Source: Symbiodinium natans
Taxonomy: Eukaryota > Sar > Dinophyceae > Suessiales > Symbiodiniaceae
NCBI GenBank assembly: GCA_905221605.1
Contig: CAJNDS010002110.1
Span: 62,001-126,000 of the forward strand
Direction: 5' to 3'
Length of the DNA stretch: 64,000 nt
The notes under the pieces are model-generated. The model made no database searches. It saw nothing but the letters and a program-made list of their open reading frames with translations, and was not told the origin of the DNA. A program made the translations under genes and the position numbers. Shown piece after piece: positions 52,691 to 62,734 of the stretch (its first letter is position 1; the number at the start of each line of letters is the position of its first letter).

Positions 52691-53738
52691 CAAGTTTTTT
52701 GCAACAACTTATCGTTGGCTCTGTCTAAAACACCTCTCCTCAAGTTCACTCAAAGTATATTGAGGACTCCGGGACACTGTGTCTCTGACTCTGTCACACT
52801 CCTCAAGTTCTCTCCCAAGCATCTTGAAGACTTCTGGCCTGCTCCGACAGCTTACAGGACGTAAGCTCACTTAAGAGCTCCTCCTCCACACGGCTAACCA
52901 TCTGCGTCTCCACGAGGCCTGCAGAAGACTCTCCACGTTGGGGTGCCTGCCAGGTAAAAGGCCGGCTGCCTCGAGTTACCCACTCTCGGACCGGCCATCC
53001 GTGCTCAACAAGAAGCCACCATGCTTCGTCACGAGTGGTCTTCGAGTCGAAGCCTCAGGGGCCCGGCTAAGTTTAAGAAAGCAATGGCACTGTGGACGTG
53101 AGCTCCATGCATAAAGAAAGCCCGGGAGCACAAGCAGGCCGCAGAGGCCGTCCCTGAGCCGCGGTGCATCATTGACACGTCTTGCAGGGCGATGTCACCC
53201 AACCTGCAAAGAGCTGCAAAGCATGGGCTGGTGGGCGGCGGTTTTCGATCAAATGTGACTCAGCATACAAACAAATCTTGCCGCCAGAGAACGGGAGAAT
53301 GGCTCTCAATCTCGAAGCTGAGAGGGCATGCTCTAACCCTCCCACCCACAACTTGCAATCATCCATCTTTGCGGACGAAAGCTTGACTGCAAAAAAAACT
53401 CTGATACTCGAAGTGCAACACAAACTGTCACACAAACAAGAAATGTCTCGCTCCTTCTCTCTCACAACTCTCCTCAAGTTAAGACAAGCAAGTCGCTTCT
53501 CGGTCGTTTTCCTCTCTCCCAACTCTCCTCAAGTGGACAACTGTGACTTTCAACTACTACTTCCAAGGTAAAGACTCAACACTAATGGTCAGTCTATTCA
53601 AGATTTTAACTTGAAAAATAAACTTGAAAAACAAACTAAATAGTTTAAAATTTAAACTAAAAATAGTTTAAATTTTTTAGTTAAAGTTTAAATTTTAAAC
53701 TTTAACTAAAAAAGTTAAAATTTAAACTTTTCCCTAAA

Positions 53739-53771
53739 TAGTTTATTTTTAGTCTTAACCGATTCTTAAGG
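53739..53771 (-). repeat. Right terminal inverted repeat
   Basis: 33 bp, complementary to the left end at 31 positions. The subterminal 53590-53738 is AT-rich with inverted TTTAAACTA motifs like the left end. The stretch 52700-53580 shows partial open frames but no gene I can support. Confidence 0.9.
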
Positions 53772-55038
53772 CTCTGCCTTCCTGTTCACCTCATCGGGCG
53801 CAAAGGCGGTTGCAAACGACCTGGCGGTCGCGGCAAGCATCATCCATGCTGGAATCAGGAGCATTGGCTTAGAACCAAACTTCGGCGCAAACAAGACCGA
53901 AGCAGTACTTGTCTGGCGTGGACCACACAGTCGGGCGGCCAGGCGGGCTGTTCTCTGCACCATGGAGCCAGGCGTGGAGTTCTACACGGGCAACGTCTGC
54001 CACCGGATACGTGTAGTACCGGGCTACACCCATCTTGGCAGCTACGTGCGAGGTGATCTGCATGAAGGCCCCGCTATCGGACATAGAAATGGCTTGATGC
54101 AAGCCCTCTACCAACCGCTCCGGAAGAAGCTGCTCTACAACCCCCATCTCACCGTCGCTGAGAAGCAGCGGCTGCTGGCAGAACGAGTCTTCCCTCGCTT
54201 CCTTTATGGAGCTGGACTCTGGAGGCTTCGCACACAGCAGGAACGGGAGGGCGCAATCAAGCCCCTCGCGCAAGTAGCGAGGACAGCAGTGCGGCCTATC
54301 TTGGGTTTCACCTGCGAAGGCCTCGACCAAGCGGAGATCAGCGCAGTCTTGGACCAGCCACTCCCCATCGAGCTGATCAGGGGCGAACAGCTCAGGACGT
54401 GGGGTGAACTGGCCAGGGGCGCCGACGATTTCACCTGGCTGGCACTACGCGAAGATGGTGTGTGGATGCGGCAGGCCTACGATGCGAGCTTGCTTATACT
54501 GCGGGCTACGGGCCTGCAGTTACCGCAGCCGGAGGACAAGACGGCGTGCCGGAGCTTTGCCATCCAGGAACAGGCAGCACTCCGGAATGCCATCAAGGCG
54601 TATCTCCGTCGCCAAGTGGAAGGCCGAGCGGAACTGGGAAGACAGCTTCGTGCCGCACGAGATGGGTGGCAAAGGCAGCAGATCCCCCTGCAGATCTCCC
54701 TGACGGACGACTTCGAGTGCAACGACTGCGGGGCGACCTTCAGTGATGCGCGAAGGTTGGCCGTCCACCGTGCGAAACAGCACGCTAGCTGGTCGGCTGC
54801 TAGACAGGCGACTTTCGGTACACGCTGCGAGGTCTGTACAGTAGAGTTCTGGGCCCCTATGCGGCTTCAGGAGCATCTTCGCAGGAGTACCCGCTGCCTT
54901 GCTGCATATGCAGCGTCTGACCTCGCGACTACGGCCGAGGCAAGTAGGGTACGCGACAAGGCCGACTTCGCGTGGAGACCCGCCACTGTAGCGGCCGGTC
55001 CACGCCCTTGGTGGGCCACGCTCCGGCCGGCACTTTAG
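53772..55038 (+). pseudogene. LINE ORF2: reverse transcriptase 3' part and zinc fingers
   Basis: Continues the frame broken at 41825: AFLFTSSGAKAVANDLAVAA, then GLEPNFGANKTEAVLVW (RT region after the catalytic motif), YTHLGSYV, a thumb/linker region, and two C-terminal zinc-finger-like motifs, CNDCGATF...HRAKQH and CEVCTVEF...H...C. Open without interruption to the stop at 55038. C-terminal Cys/His motifs are common in LINE ORF2 proteins and assist template binding. Confidence 0.8.
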
Positions 55039-55153
55039 TTGCCACGGAGCTTTTTTGCTTTACCCGAGGTTTTCCGCCCGCAAAGCTTTTGGCATTTCGC
55101 TGCTTGGGCTGCATGGAATCAGCATCGCACCGAAAGGATCTTGAGCGTCCCGC

Positions 55154-55163
55154 AAAAAAAAAA
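55154..55163 (+). other. LINE poly(A) tail joined to telomere repeats
   Basis: Ten A directly followed by CCCTAAA units. Three of the A could belong to the telomere unit. The 115 bp between the ORF2 stop and the tail is the 3' UTR. Confidence 0.75.
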
Positions 55164-55239
55164 CCCTAAACCCTAAACCCTAAACCCTAAACCCTAAACC
55201 CTAAACCCTAACCCTAAACCCTAAACCCTAAACCCTAAA
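55164..55239. repeat. CCCTAAA array downstream of the LINE
   Basis: About ten units, one CCCTAA. A degenerate TTTAGGG array in the opposite orientation follows at 55308-55415. 55416-56160 contains an AT-rich patch and nothing recognised. Confidence 0.9.
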
Positions 55240-56721
55240 ACGGACTGCAGACGACCATGCAGCCGAGGCGGCAAGCTGGCAACATCCATCTCCTTGCGAG
55301 ATGGGGGTTTAGGGTTTAGGGTTGAGGGTTGAGGGTTTGGGGTTCAGGGTTTAGGGTTTAGGGTTTACGGTTTGGGGTGTAGGGTTGAGGGTTTAGGGTT
55401 TGGGGTTTAGGGTTTAGATAGCAGTACCCCGTTTATATGCCGAGTAGAATAGAAGCTCCCTGAAAGGGACGCCCAAAAAGGCTATGTTGAACCCCCAAAT
55501 GTTTTCAACAAGTTGGGGGGATGGGGGGCTTGATCTTTCAGCTTGCTGTTAAAAGTGCCCATTGTCCGCACGTAGGCTGATCAAAGGATGCCGGCAAATA
55601 CGGCCCTCCACCCGAGTCTGACGTAGAGCGCTTCCTTACCAGCCCTCTCAGGGTTGGCATCGGCAAAAACGGCAGGCTCGACTCGATTCCACTCCGTGGG
55701 CTTTCGCAAACCCTAAATCCTAAACCGTAAACACTAAACCCTAAACCCTCAAGGCGTGTTGCGTGGCTCATTCCATAAGGCCCGCCGGTGGATTCGACAA
55801 CAGTGGCAGGCTGGACTCGATTCCACTCTCCGGTTCCCTCGAAATCTTTGCAAGGCGCATTTGGGGGGGGGGCTCATTCCAGCGCCATGGTCTCGTCCTA
55901 GGGCCTTTTATAAATCATTACGGCGCGCGTGAACTTGCCCGTAATTTAATATTGGATTTCTAAAGATTGAAACCTTCATGAACGACTCTGGGGGAAAAAC
56001 GCCCATTAAAACATATTAAATTCATGCGTGCCTTATAATTTAATATATTTTAATAGGGTTTTTCTACGGGCTAGTTCTATTCACCCACGGACTCACTCTC
56101 TAGTACATATTATTGAAGCCTCTTGGGCTGTTGTGGGGCTTCTTGTCACCCGATTCCTTGCAATTTAGGGTTTAGGGTTTAGGGTTTAGGCCTCGACAGC
56201 AAACGCACTGCTTGCAGAGACTGGGGTGGGCACCTAGGCGAGAAAGCGATTTCCAGCCGAAGCCTAAGCAAGAACTGCCCACACGGCCAAAGCACGTTCC
56301 GTTTTCTATCTTTTTGCTGTGCCGATAAGGGTCTTTCCTCTAGTAGAAATACTCTGACCCTTGTAATAGGACACCCCCGCCCCCCCAAACGGGCACAACC
56401 ACCCCCCCCCACAAGACAACCCATGGAGCAAGAGCTCTTTTGAGCAAAAAGTCAAAACGAAAACCCCCAAAGCGCAGCAGCCGGTTACACAAGTGCTTGA
56501 AGGCTCATGAGTAAGGTCATATACATACATAGGGTGTGCATCTATCTATACATATATATGTATGCATACTCATACTTTACAAGGGTGTTTATGACCTTGT
56601 TTTTGCCTCTTGCGACCTTCACATGCACACATGGTCGCCTCTTTATGTAATGGGCCCTTTGGGGGCTACTATTACATGGCGAAAGATTAGGGCGAATCCT
56701 AAACTCTACGCCCTAAAACCT

Positions 56722-56826
56722 TTTTGCGAACTGACCACATAGGAAAGGTACCCTAAACCCTAAACCCTAAACCCTAAACCCTAAACCCTAAACCTCGTTT
56801 TGAGAACCTGACCACCTAGGAAAGGT
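56722..56826. repeat. CCCTAAA array between 28/29-bp direct repeats
   Basis: TTTTGCGAACTGACCACATA (continuing GGAAAGGT) at 56722-56749 recurs with two substitutions and one indel at 56798-56826, around about six CCCTAAA units. Related GAACTGACCA motifs occur near 32195 and 33100, so the flanks may belong to a dispersed repeat rather than a simple target duplication. Confidence 0.6.
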
Positions 56827-56920
56827 GTGAAGTCGGAGCCAAGTCTCTGTCATGCCGCTCTTCATGTCTTCAAGCCAGGAGGCAATGTCAAAGACCTGAG
56901 GGCTCTGAGAGAGGAACCTT
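56822..56920 (-). CDS. Candidate exon, unknown product
   Basis: Minus-strand open block FLSQSPQVFDIASWLEDMKS then GMTETWLRLHT, running into the right copy of the direct repeat. Protein-like; family not recognised. Confidence 0.4.
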
Positions 56921-57117
56921 TTGAAGGGGAAGTTCGTATTTGTAGTGTAGGGTTTAGGGTTTAGGGTTTAGGGTTTGGGGTTTGGGGTTTGGGGTTTAGG
57001 GTTTAGGGTTTGGGGGTCAAGAGAAACCCCAAAAGCTGTACAGCCGACACCCTGAACTTTGCATCCTGAACTCTAACAGGGGCCATCACATAGGGAGACC
57101 AAAAAAACAAATAAGTG

Positions 57118-57205
57118 AAACAACAAAAACAATAAAACAACATAAGATTAAAAAAAAAAAAAAACAAAAAACATAAATAAATGAATAAATAAATAAATAA
57201 TCAAA
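57118..57205. repeat. A-rich and (AATA)n patch
   Basis: CAAAAACA-type and AAATA repeats. A short poly-G at about 57310-57324 follows. Confidence 0.8.
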
Positions 57206-57574
57206 ATGCTACTCCTAAAGCTGCAGGTCTGTAGGGTTTAGCGTTTAGGGTAGAAAGCCTTGCCCGAAACACTAAAGCACCCCAACCCCAAGCCCGCTTT
57301 CCACTGCTGGGGGGGGGGGGGGGGCCTGTTTTGCCACTGGGTGTAGTATAGGGGCCTCAACAAGTAGAATAGGGTTTTGGGGATTCCAATGACATAAGGG
57401 AAGATTATCAGTAACTATTCCGACCCCCCTATAGTGAGCCTGGCCATTCTCGAGCGCCCCAAACCCCTGAATTCTCCAAGTCCAGCATCTGAGCTTGGTA
57501 GCCCGGGTACCCTTCTTCAAACCCTAAACCCTAAACCCTAAACCCTAAGCCCTAGTTTCTTTCATAAGGGAAAC

Positions 57575-57641
57575 CGAGGTGAGCGGCTGTTAGCCTGCCG
57601 TTCCGATTGCGGTCGATGAGGTTGAACAGCATCTTGTAGTC
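57575..57641 (-). CDS. Candidate EF-hand exon
   Basis: A 67-bp minus-strand block between CCAAG|GAC and CTCG|GTTTC, reading DYKMLFNLIDRNRNGRLTAA. DRNRNGRL fits the start of an EF-hand calcium loop (D-x-N-x-N-G-x-L) preceded by a helix. The acceptor is again AAG|GA next to a TTTAGGG array. One of three EF-hand-like blocks in 57-63 kb on the same strand. Confidence 0.5.
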
Positions 57642-57654
57642 CTTGGCAAGGGGG

Positions 57655-57790
57655 GTTTAGGGTTTAGGGTTTAGGGATTAGGGTTTAGGTTTAGGGTTCA
57701 GGGTTTAGGGCTTTGGGGGCTTAGGTTTTTTGGGTCTAGGGTTTAGGGTTTGGGGTTTTAGGGTATAGGGTTTAGGGGGCTTAGGTTTTT
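57655..57790. repeat. Degenerate TTTAGGG array
   Basis: TTTAGGG with TTTAGGTTTTTTGGG variants. CCCTCAAGACCCTAAA units of opposite orientation follow at 57945-58030. Confidence 0.85.
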
Positions 57791-58141
57791 TGGGTTTCGT
57801 TGGGTTCTGAGAGCTTTTGGGACTCCTTCGCCTTTTGGGGCTTCGGGCTTAGGGTTTCATGGCATTCCGTTTCGAGGCCCTTGTCCCGCCAACACTCCCG
57901 GACACCATGTGCTCACGGAAAGGTCCGGCATCTTCGGCAACCCTAAACCCTCAAGACCCTAAACCCTAAACCCTAAACCCTCAAGACCCTAGACCCTAAA
58001 CCCTAAACCCACAACCCTCAAGACCCTTCTTGCATCCAGGCCGAATTCGAACGGCCTATGAACCTCCCAAACTGTAAAGCCTAAAACCCTACTCAGAGAC
58101 AATCGGGCCTTTTAGGCTTTGAGAAAGCACGTTTTGAAAAC

Positions 58142-58236
58142 CCCCTGGTTCTTAGTAGGGAATGAGGCCTACAAAGGAAACCCTTTAAGGGATTACATAG
58201 GGTACCTCATTCCCTCATTCCCGACTAAGAACTAGC
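58142..58236. mobile_element. MITE-like element, family E copy 1
   Basis: CCCTGGTTCTTAGTAGGGAA at the left pairs with TTCCCGACTAAGAACTAG at the right. A second copy follows at 58380-58461. Confidence 0.7.
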
Positions 58237-58379
58237 CCTAAACCCTAAACCCCAAACCCTAAACCCTAAACCCAAGACCCGTAAGAAAGGTGCGGCTTCT
58301 TAGGCACCCCTAAACTTCGAACACCCTATGAACCCCAAACCCTGAAGCCCGAAACCGAACCCTCAAACCCCCTCAGAAA

Positions 58380-58461
58380 TTGAGGGAACTGGGGCCCTAT
58401 AAAAAACCTCTCAAAGCGATTACATTGGGTTCCTCATTCTTTCCCGACTAAGAACCAGCCC
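58380..58461. mobile_element. MITE-like element, family E copy 2
   Basis: Right half matches copy 1 (GATTACATTGGGTTCCTCAT, then CCCGACTAAGAACCAG). The left arm is degraded. Confidence 0.6.
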
Positions 58462-58684
58462 TGCACCCTAAACCCCAAACCCCAAACCATAAACCCTATA
58501 TAAACCCTTTTTGCTACTGGGCTGAAGGTCTAGCCAGTCTCCAGACCTCAGTCTTCTTGACCGAGGCTGACATGCAAAAAGCCCTGATGCTTGCATTCAG
58601 GCTTAAGCCGCTTGTAAGAACTATACTGTAGCATAGCAGCCATAGCAAAAGCATGCACGGAATAACGTCAGCCAACAGACAAAC

Positions 58685-59291
58685 CTGCACGGATGCGCCT
58701 ACGTTCTTCCTTGAGTGCGAGGCGCTGTGCTCTGTGCTGATTCCGTAGAATTTGTATAGACTCAGGCTGGAAGGCAGGCTCACTCTCACGGAGATCCTTG
58801 AACGAACCATGTCGAACGGTGGGTTGACCCGCACATGGTGGTATCATGGATTGATCTGACCCTGAGGTTCGTAAAGTAACTTCCGATGGTGCAGCACGTT
58901 CCTGCACTAAAAGTCTGCGATCAAAGTCAGTCACTTCGCGAATGACCGTCTGAAGAGCCTCCTCGTATCTCTGCACGAGAGCTTTGCATTGTCGTTCGGA
59001 GATTAGTTCTTCATATGTCTGAGTTCTCACATGACAAGCCTTGACGCTCTGATGGCTTTCCCGGGAACAAGTCTGGGAGCTGCGCACGGCCTCATCCGAT
59101 TCCTGAAGGTTCAGTCCCTCGAACAGGCTGATTTTTCGTTTTGGTTTTCCGGTGGAGTCTTCAACCAGTTCTCGCAGCACCTGATTCAGCTTTGGAGTGG
59201 CGGAAGCGCATCCCAACTTAGAAGAAAGACGCAGCGCGTAAGCCAAGCAGGATAGCAAGCTCCTCCGGAGCTTTCCTTCTCCGTCATCCAT
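58685..59291 (-). CDS. Hypothetical protein, long first exon
   Basis: The longest non-mobile coding block: minus-strand ATG at 59291, open to a good donor GTGCAG|GTTTGT at 58684. Residues include SSKLGCASATPKLNQVLREL, RKISLFEGLNLQESDEAV and a basic coiled-coil tail QILRNQHRAQRLALKEERRR. No domain recognised. A second exon may lie at 58514-58600 (SVKKTEVWRLARPSAQ). Flanked by CCCTAAA arrays on both sides. Confidence 0.5.
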
Positions 59292-59358
59292 GGCAGCAAA
59301 GGAATTCCTAATTAGAAATGCTCGCTAGAGCCTCGTAGCCAAGATGTCTTGAGCCGTA

Positions 59359-59436
59359 ACCCTAAACCCTAAACCCTAAACCCTAAACCCTAAACCCTAA
59401 ACCCTAAACCCTAAACCCTAAACCCTAAACCCTAAA
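59359..59436. repeat. CCCTAAA array
   Basis: About 11 units immediately upstream (in minus-strand terms) of the block at 58685-59291. Confidence 0.9.
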
Positions 59437-59469
59437 ACCCTAACCTCCCTCCCCTGCGGTCTAGGCCAC

Positions 59470-59552
59470 ATTGTGCCAGTCCCGCTCGCCGCTGGCTGAG
59501 ATGGCCAAGGCCGCAGCGGCCTCCATGAGATTGAGGCCGCGGACTTGGGCTT
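59470..59552 (-). CDS. Candidate exon, unknown product
   Basis: Minus-strand block beginning after a CCCAAG acceptor at the edge of a TTTAGGG array, reading VRGLNLMEAAAALAISASGE then RDWHNVA-stop. Short; not recognised. Confidence 0.35.
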
Positions 59553-60029
59553 AGGGTTTAGGGCTTAGGGCTTAGGGTTTAGGGTTTCGGGTTTCGGGTT
59601 TCGGGTTTCGGGGCCTGGCCGGAGGCTCCTACGTGGGGTAGTACACGCGAATCTTCGAACCCCCTATGATTACCCCAACAAGGCACTAGGGTGTGGGATC
59701 GGTAACCGCTTTAGGGTTCCGGGCTTAGTATTCTTAATATGTTTTGGGGTCGCAGGGCTCAAAGGATTCCGTGGCCTGTGGTAGGGCGTTGTAGTTGGTA
59801 TGTATGGGAAAAGAAGGGCTCTCTAAACGATGGACCCTTTTCAGATACCCTGTCTATGAGGCTCCCTATGAGAGAAGTGGGTCCCCCCAGTTACAAAGGG
59901 ACCATAGAGAATCCCTCAGTTGGTACATCACCAGGGAATGCACCCTCGGAAAAAACCTGCACCAAGTGAGGTTCCCTGTTGTAGGTTTAGGGGTTTAGGG
60001 TTTGGGTCTAACGTTTAGGATTTAGGGTT

Positions 60030-60275
60030 TATAGGGTTGTAGAGTTATAGGGTTATAGGGTTATAAGGTTATAAGGTTATAAGGTTATAGGGTTTAGGGT
60101 CAGGCACCTTCCGCTATCTGGAGGTATCGGCATCACGGCGGCAGGCTGGACAATTCTAAGGCCCACTTAGAGGTTCAGGGTAGTTGGGTTTAGGGTTTAG
60201 GGTTTAGGGTTTGGGGTTTGGGGTTTGGGGTTTGGGGTTTGGGGTTTGGGGTTTGGGGTTTGGGGTTTGGAGTTT
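60030..60275. repeat. (GGTTATA)n and (TTTGGGG)n variant arrays
   Basis: GGTTATAGGG/GGTTATAAGG units at 60030-60090, and about nine TTTGGGG units at 60205-60270, a local variant of the telomere repeat. Confidence 0.85.
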
Positions 60276-60593
60276 TTGGGTTTAGGGCCCAAAACCCAGT
60301 TATAAGCGTAGCTATAACCCACTGCCACTTACAAGCCCCTTCAGTACCCTGATAGGGTTATACTTGGGGGTTTTCTAAGTACAGCTAGCACTAAGTTCCT
60401 AAGTAAACTGACCCTCCAAGCAGAGACGAAAGCGAGGGGGTAGCCTAAAGCCTTGCTTAGGGCTTCTTAAGGGTGTTTAGGGTTTAGGGTTTAGGGTTGA
60501 ACCCTAAACCCTAAACCCTAGACCTTGGACCCTAAACCCTATGCCCCAAGCCCTAAGCCCTAAGCCCTGAGCCCTAAGCCCTAAGCCCTAAAC

Positions 60594-60675
60594 AGACAGT
60601 CCTGGAACTTGTTCCAGGTCAGCTGCTTGTTGCCATCGTAGTCGATGCTTTCCTGGGTCTGGTGGGCCACAGGAC
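60594..60675 (-). CDS. Candidate EF-hand-like exon
   Basis: Minus-strand block after TGTAG|GTCC reading ESIDYDGNKQLTWNKFQDCL. DYDGNKQLT resembles a degenerate EF-hand loop (Asp at 1 and 3, hydrophobic at 8, Gly at 6 replaced by Lys). Same strand as the EF-hand block at 57575-57641. Confidence 0.45.
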
Positions 60676-61695
60676 CTACAGGGTTTTGGGATTCTTTAGG
60701 GAGCCGCGGTTTAGGGTTTAGGGTTTAGGGTTTAGGGTTTAGGGTTTAGGGCGATAGCCCAAGTCGGGGATCCAGTGGCAGCGCGCTTTTTTAGACTTGC
60801 GAAGCTGTGGGTTGGACTCCAGGGCACTCCGAGACCCACATGGTACGGACGTAGATATGTGCAGTGTGCAAAAACCCAAGGACGCTGAACCCCAACCCCG
60901 TAAACCCTAAACCCTGTCCCTTTCTGAAACCCTAAACCCCAAACCCCTAACCCCTAAACCCTAAACCCTAAACCCTAAATTACCCTAAACCCTACATACA
61001 CAGGCTGCGGGCGAGCAGCCAGGAGCGTCTGCGCCGACTCCTCCGTGTTCCTGAAACCCATGGCCTTAGATCGAGACCGGTTTGGGGGGTTCAAGTGTTT
61101 AGGGTTTAGGGCGTTTTCCATAGGCACTCGACCCGATGTGCTGCGCGCAGTCCGGGTGCTACTTCCCAATAAAGAGCCTGTGCGGTTCATTCACGGCTCC
61201 GACCACACATATGGTGCACTCCGAAAACCCCCGGATCGGGACCCTGAGCCAGGGGTTTAGGGTTTAGGGTTTAGGGTTTAGGGCCTAAACGTCATGGTGG
61301 GGACCTCCCCCAACATTGCAGTCAGCTGGCCCGCCAGTGGTCAGCGAGGTCCCCTAACATCACCTCCTTCAGGCTTTCTTGGGGGCTATGTAGAGGGTTT
61401 AGGGTTTAGGGTTTAGCCCTAACAAACCCTAAACCCTAAAACCCTAAAACCCTAAACCGCAGCTGAGATTTCTGTGGCAATATGGGCCTTATGTTGAGGG
61501 TACCCATCCTAAGCCCTACATCATCTGTGAACTACCCATACACATTGGGGGGGATAGGAGGCCTTAGAGGACTTCCGCATATGAGGTTTCCAAGATTAGG
61601 GTACCTTTGTTGGGGGTTCCGAGAATTCAGATCACAGCTTTTTTCTGAGCATATCAAGGGTGCGTTATTTGAAGAATCCGCAGATCGGTCTTGGG

Positions 61696-61795
61696 TTCCC
61701 CCTCAACTAATTAAGGAATATACCACAATTTATCCTAAGGATAAGAACTATGAACTCGGGTATATTCCTTCATTAAGGGGTTTGGAAGATCTGGG
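61696..61795. mobile_element. MITE-like element, family D
   Basis: Right end GGGGTTTGGAAGATCTGGG matches the other family D copies. The left arm is diverged (CTTGGGTTCCCCCTCAACTA). Confidence 0.6.
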
Positions 61796-62045
61796 TTGTT
61801 GTATCTTGTGTTGGTAGTCTCTTGTGGGGTCTTGGGCTGGCGTTTGCCGCTTTGGCTTTCGCATGCGGTTCTTCAAGAAATAAAACAGGCGCAGCACTTC
61901 CTGCTCAAAGTCTTCCATGTAAAATAGGATCGCCTTAAACCCTGGGGAAATAATCTTGAATGATCCTCAACAACCCAGCAAGGGAACACATGAAGATTGT
62001 CCCAAGGGCCTACCGTTTTGGGAGGTGGCACGTGCCGTAGTTTGG

Positions 62046-62143
62046 GATGTTCCCCCTTATACGAACAGTCCTTCAAGGCAGTCTAATAGGGGATACTAGA
62101 ATTCCTTTTAAGGACCGTCGTTAGTATAAGGGGGAACATTCCA
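62046..62143. mobile_element. MITE-like element, family B copy 3
   Basis: GGGATGTTCCCCCTTATACG at the left pairs with GTATAAGGGGGAACATTCC at the right. Best-preserved ends of the family. Confidence 0.75.
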
Positions 62144-62146
62144 AGC

Positions 62147-62319
62147 CCTAAACCCTAAACCCTAAACCCTAAACCCTAAACCCTAAACCCTAAACCCTAA
62201 ACCCTAAACCCTAAACCCTAAACCCTAAACCCTAAACCCTAAACCCTAAACCCTAAACCCTAAACCCTAAACCCTAAACCCTAAACCCTAAACCCTAAAC
62301 CCTAAACCCTAAACCCTAA
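62147..62319. repeat. Long CCCTAAA array
   Basis: About 25 near-perfect units, starting 4 bp after the end of the family B element. Confidence 0.95.
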
Positions 62320-62329
62320 CCCCCCCGTC

Positions 62330-62440
62330 TCTGAGGCCGCCGTAGTCTCTCCTCGTTGTTGTTGATGTCGAGACTGCTGAAGATCTGCTCGATCTCCTGT
62401 CTCTGCTTCTGGCACCCCAAGAGTAGAGGGAGCCGTAGTT
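62330..62440 (-). CDS. Candidate EF-hand-like exon
   Basis: Minus-strand block reading QKQRQEIEQIFSSLDINNNE, the pattern of an EF-hand entering helix and the start of its loop, then Arg-rich. Flanked on both sides by CCCTAAA arrays. Could be the most upstream of the EF-hand blocks at 57.6 and 60.6 kb. Confidence 0.4.
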
Positions 62441-62449
62441 GGGACCCTA

Positions 62450-62496
62450 AACCCTAAACCCTAAACCCTAAACCCTAAACCCTAAACCCTAAACCC
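62450..62496. repeat. CCCTAAA array
   Basis: About seven units. 62500-62700 has no supported gene. Confidence 0.9.
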
Positions 62497-62734
62497 GAAG
62501 CCCTCTTTAGCTCGCAAGGCCTAGAACTTAAGGCATCGGATTCCTACAAAGTTCAAAGTCGTTGAGCAAGATTGTGCCAGAAGTGGTTACATTGAGAGTC
62601 TATGTAAAATTGCAAGCACGATCTTCGGCAGTATGTCGGCTGCAAACAGGGCCAAAGTCCCTCTCCCTGTGCTGCCACTGCTCTCGACTTATCTCGTTGT
62701 TGTTGCTCTCTTTCGTTCTTTCTGTCTTTCTTTC

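Larger units (their letters stand above)
41826..53771 (-). mobile_element. 11.9-kb DNA transposon with 33-bp terminal inverted repeats
   Basis: The left end CCTTAAGAATCAGTTAAGAC and right-end complement CCTTAAGAATCGGTTAAGAC extend to 33 bp with 31 matches. Both ends continue into about 170 bp of AT-rich sequence full of TTTAAACTA/TAGTTTAAA motifs. A CT dinucleotide flanks each side (41824-41825, 53772-53773). Dropping the element and one CT restores an open RT frame across the junction, which defines the insertion precisely. Most coding blocks are on the minus strand. It does not match the termini of a superfamily I can name. Confidence 0.88.
34525..55163 (+). mobile_element. Decayed non-LTR retrotransposon (LINE) bounded by telomere-type repeats
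   Basis: Plus-strand element of about 8.7 kb once the DNA transposon at 41826-53771 is discounted. It begins directly after a CCCTAAA array and ends in poly(A) joined to another CCCTAAA array. It has an ORF1 with a zinc ribbon, and an ORF2 with a repeated domain, RNase H-like region, RT and C-terminal zinc fingers. At least two frameshifts, one in-frame stop, no visible endonuclease and the insertion in RT make it inactive. The 5' boundary is placed where telomere units stop and could be a truncation. Confidence 0.8.
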
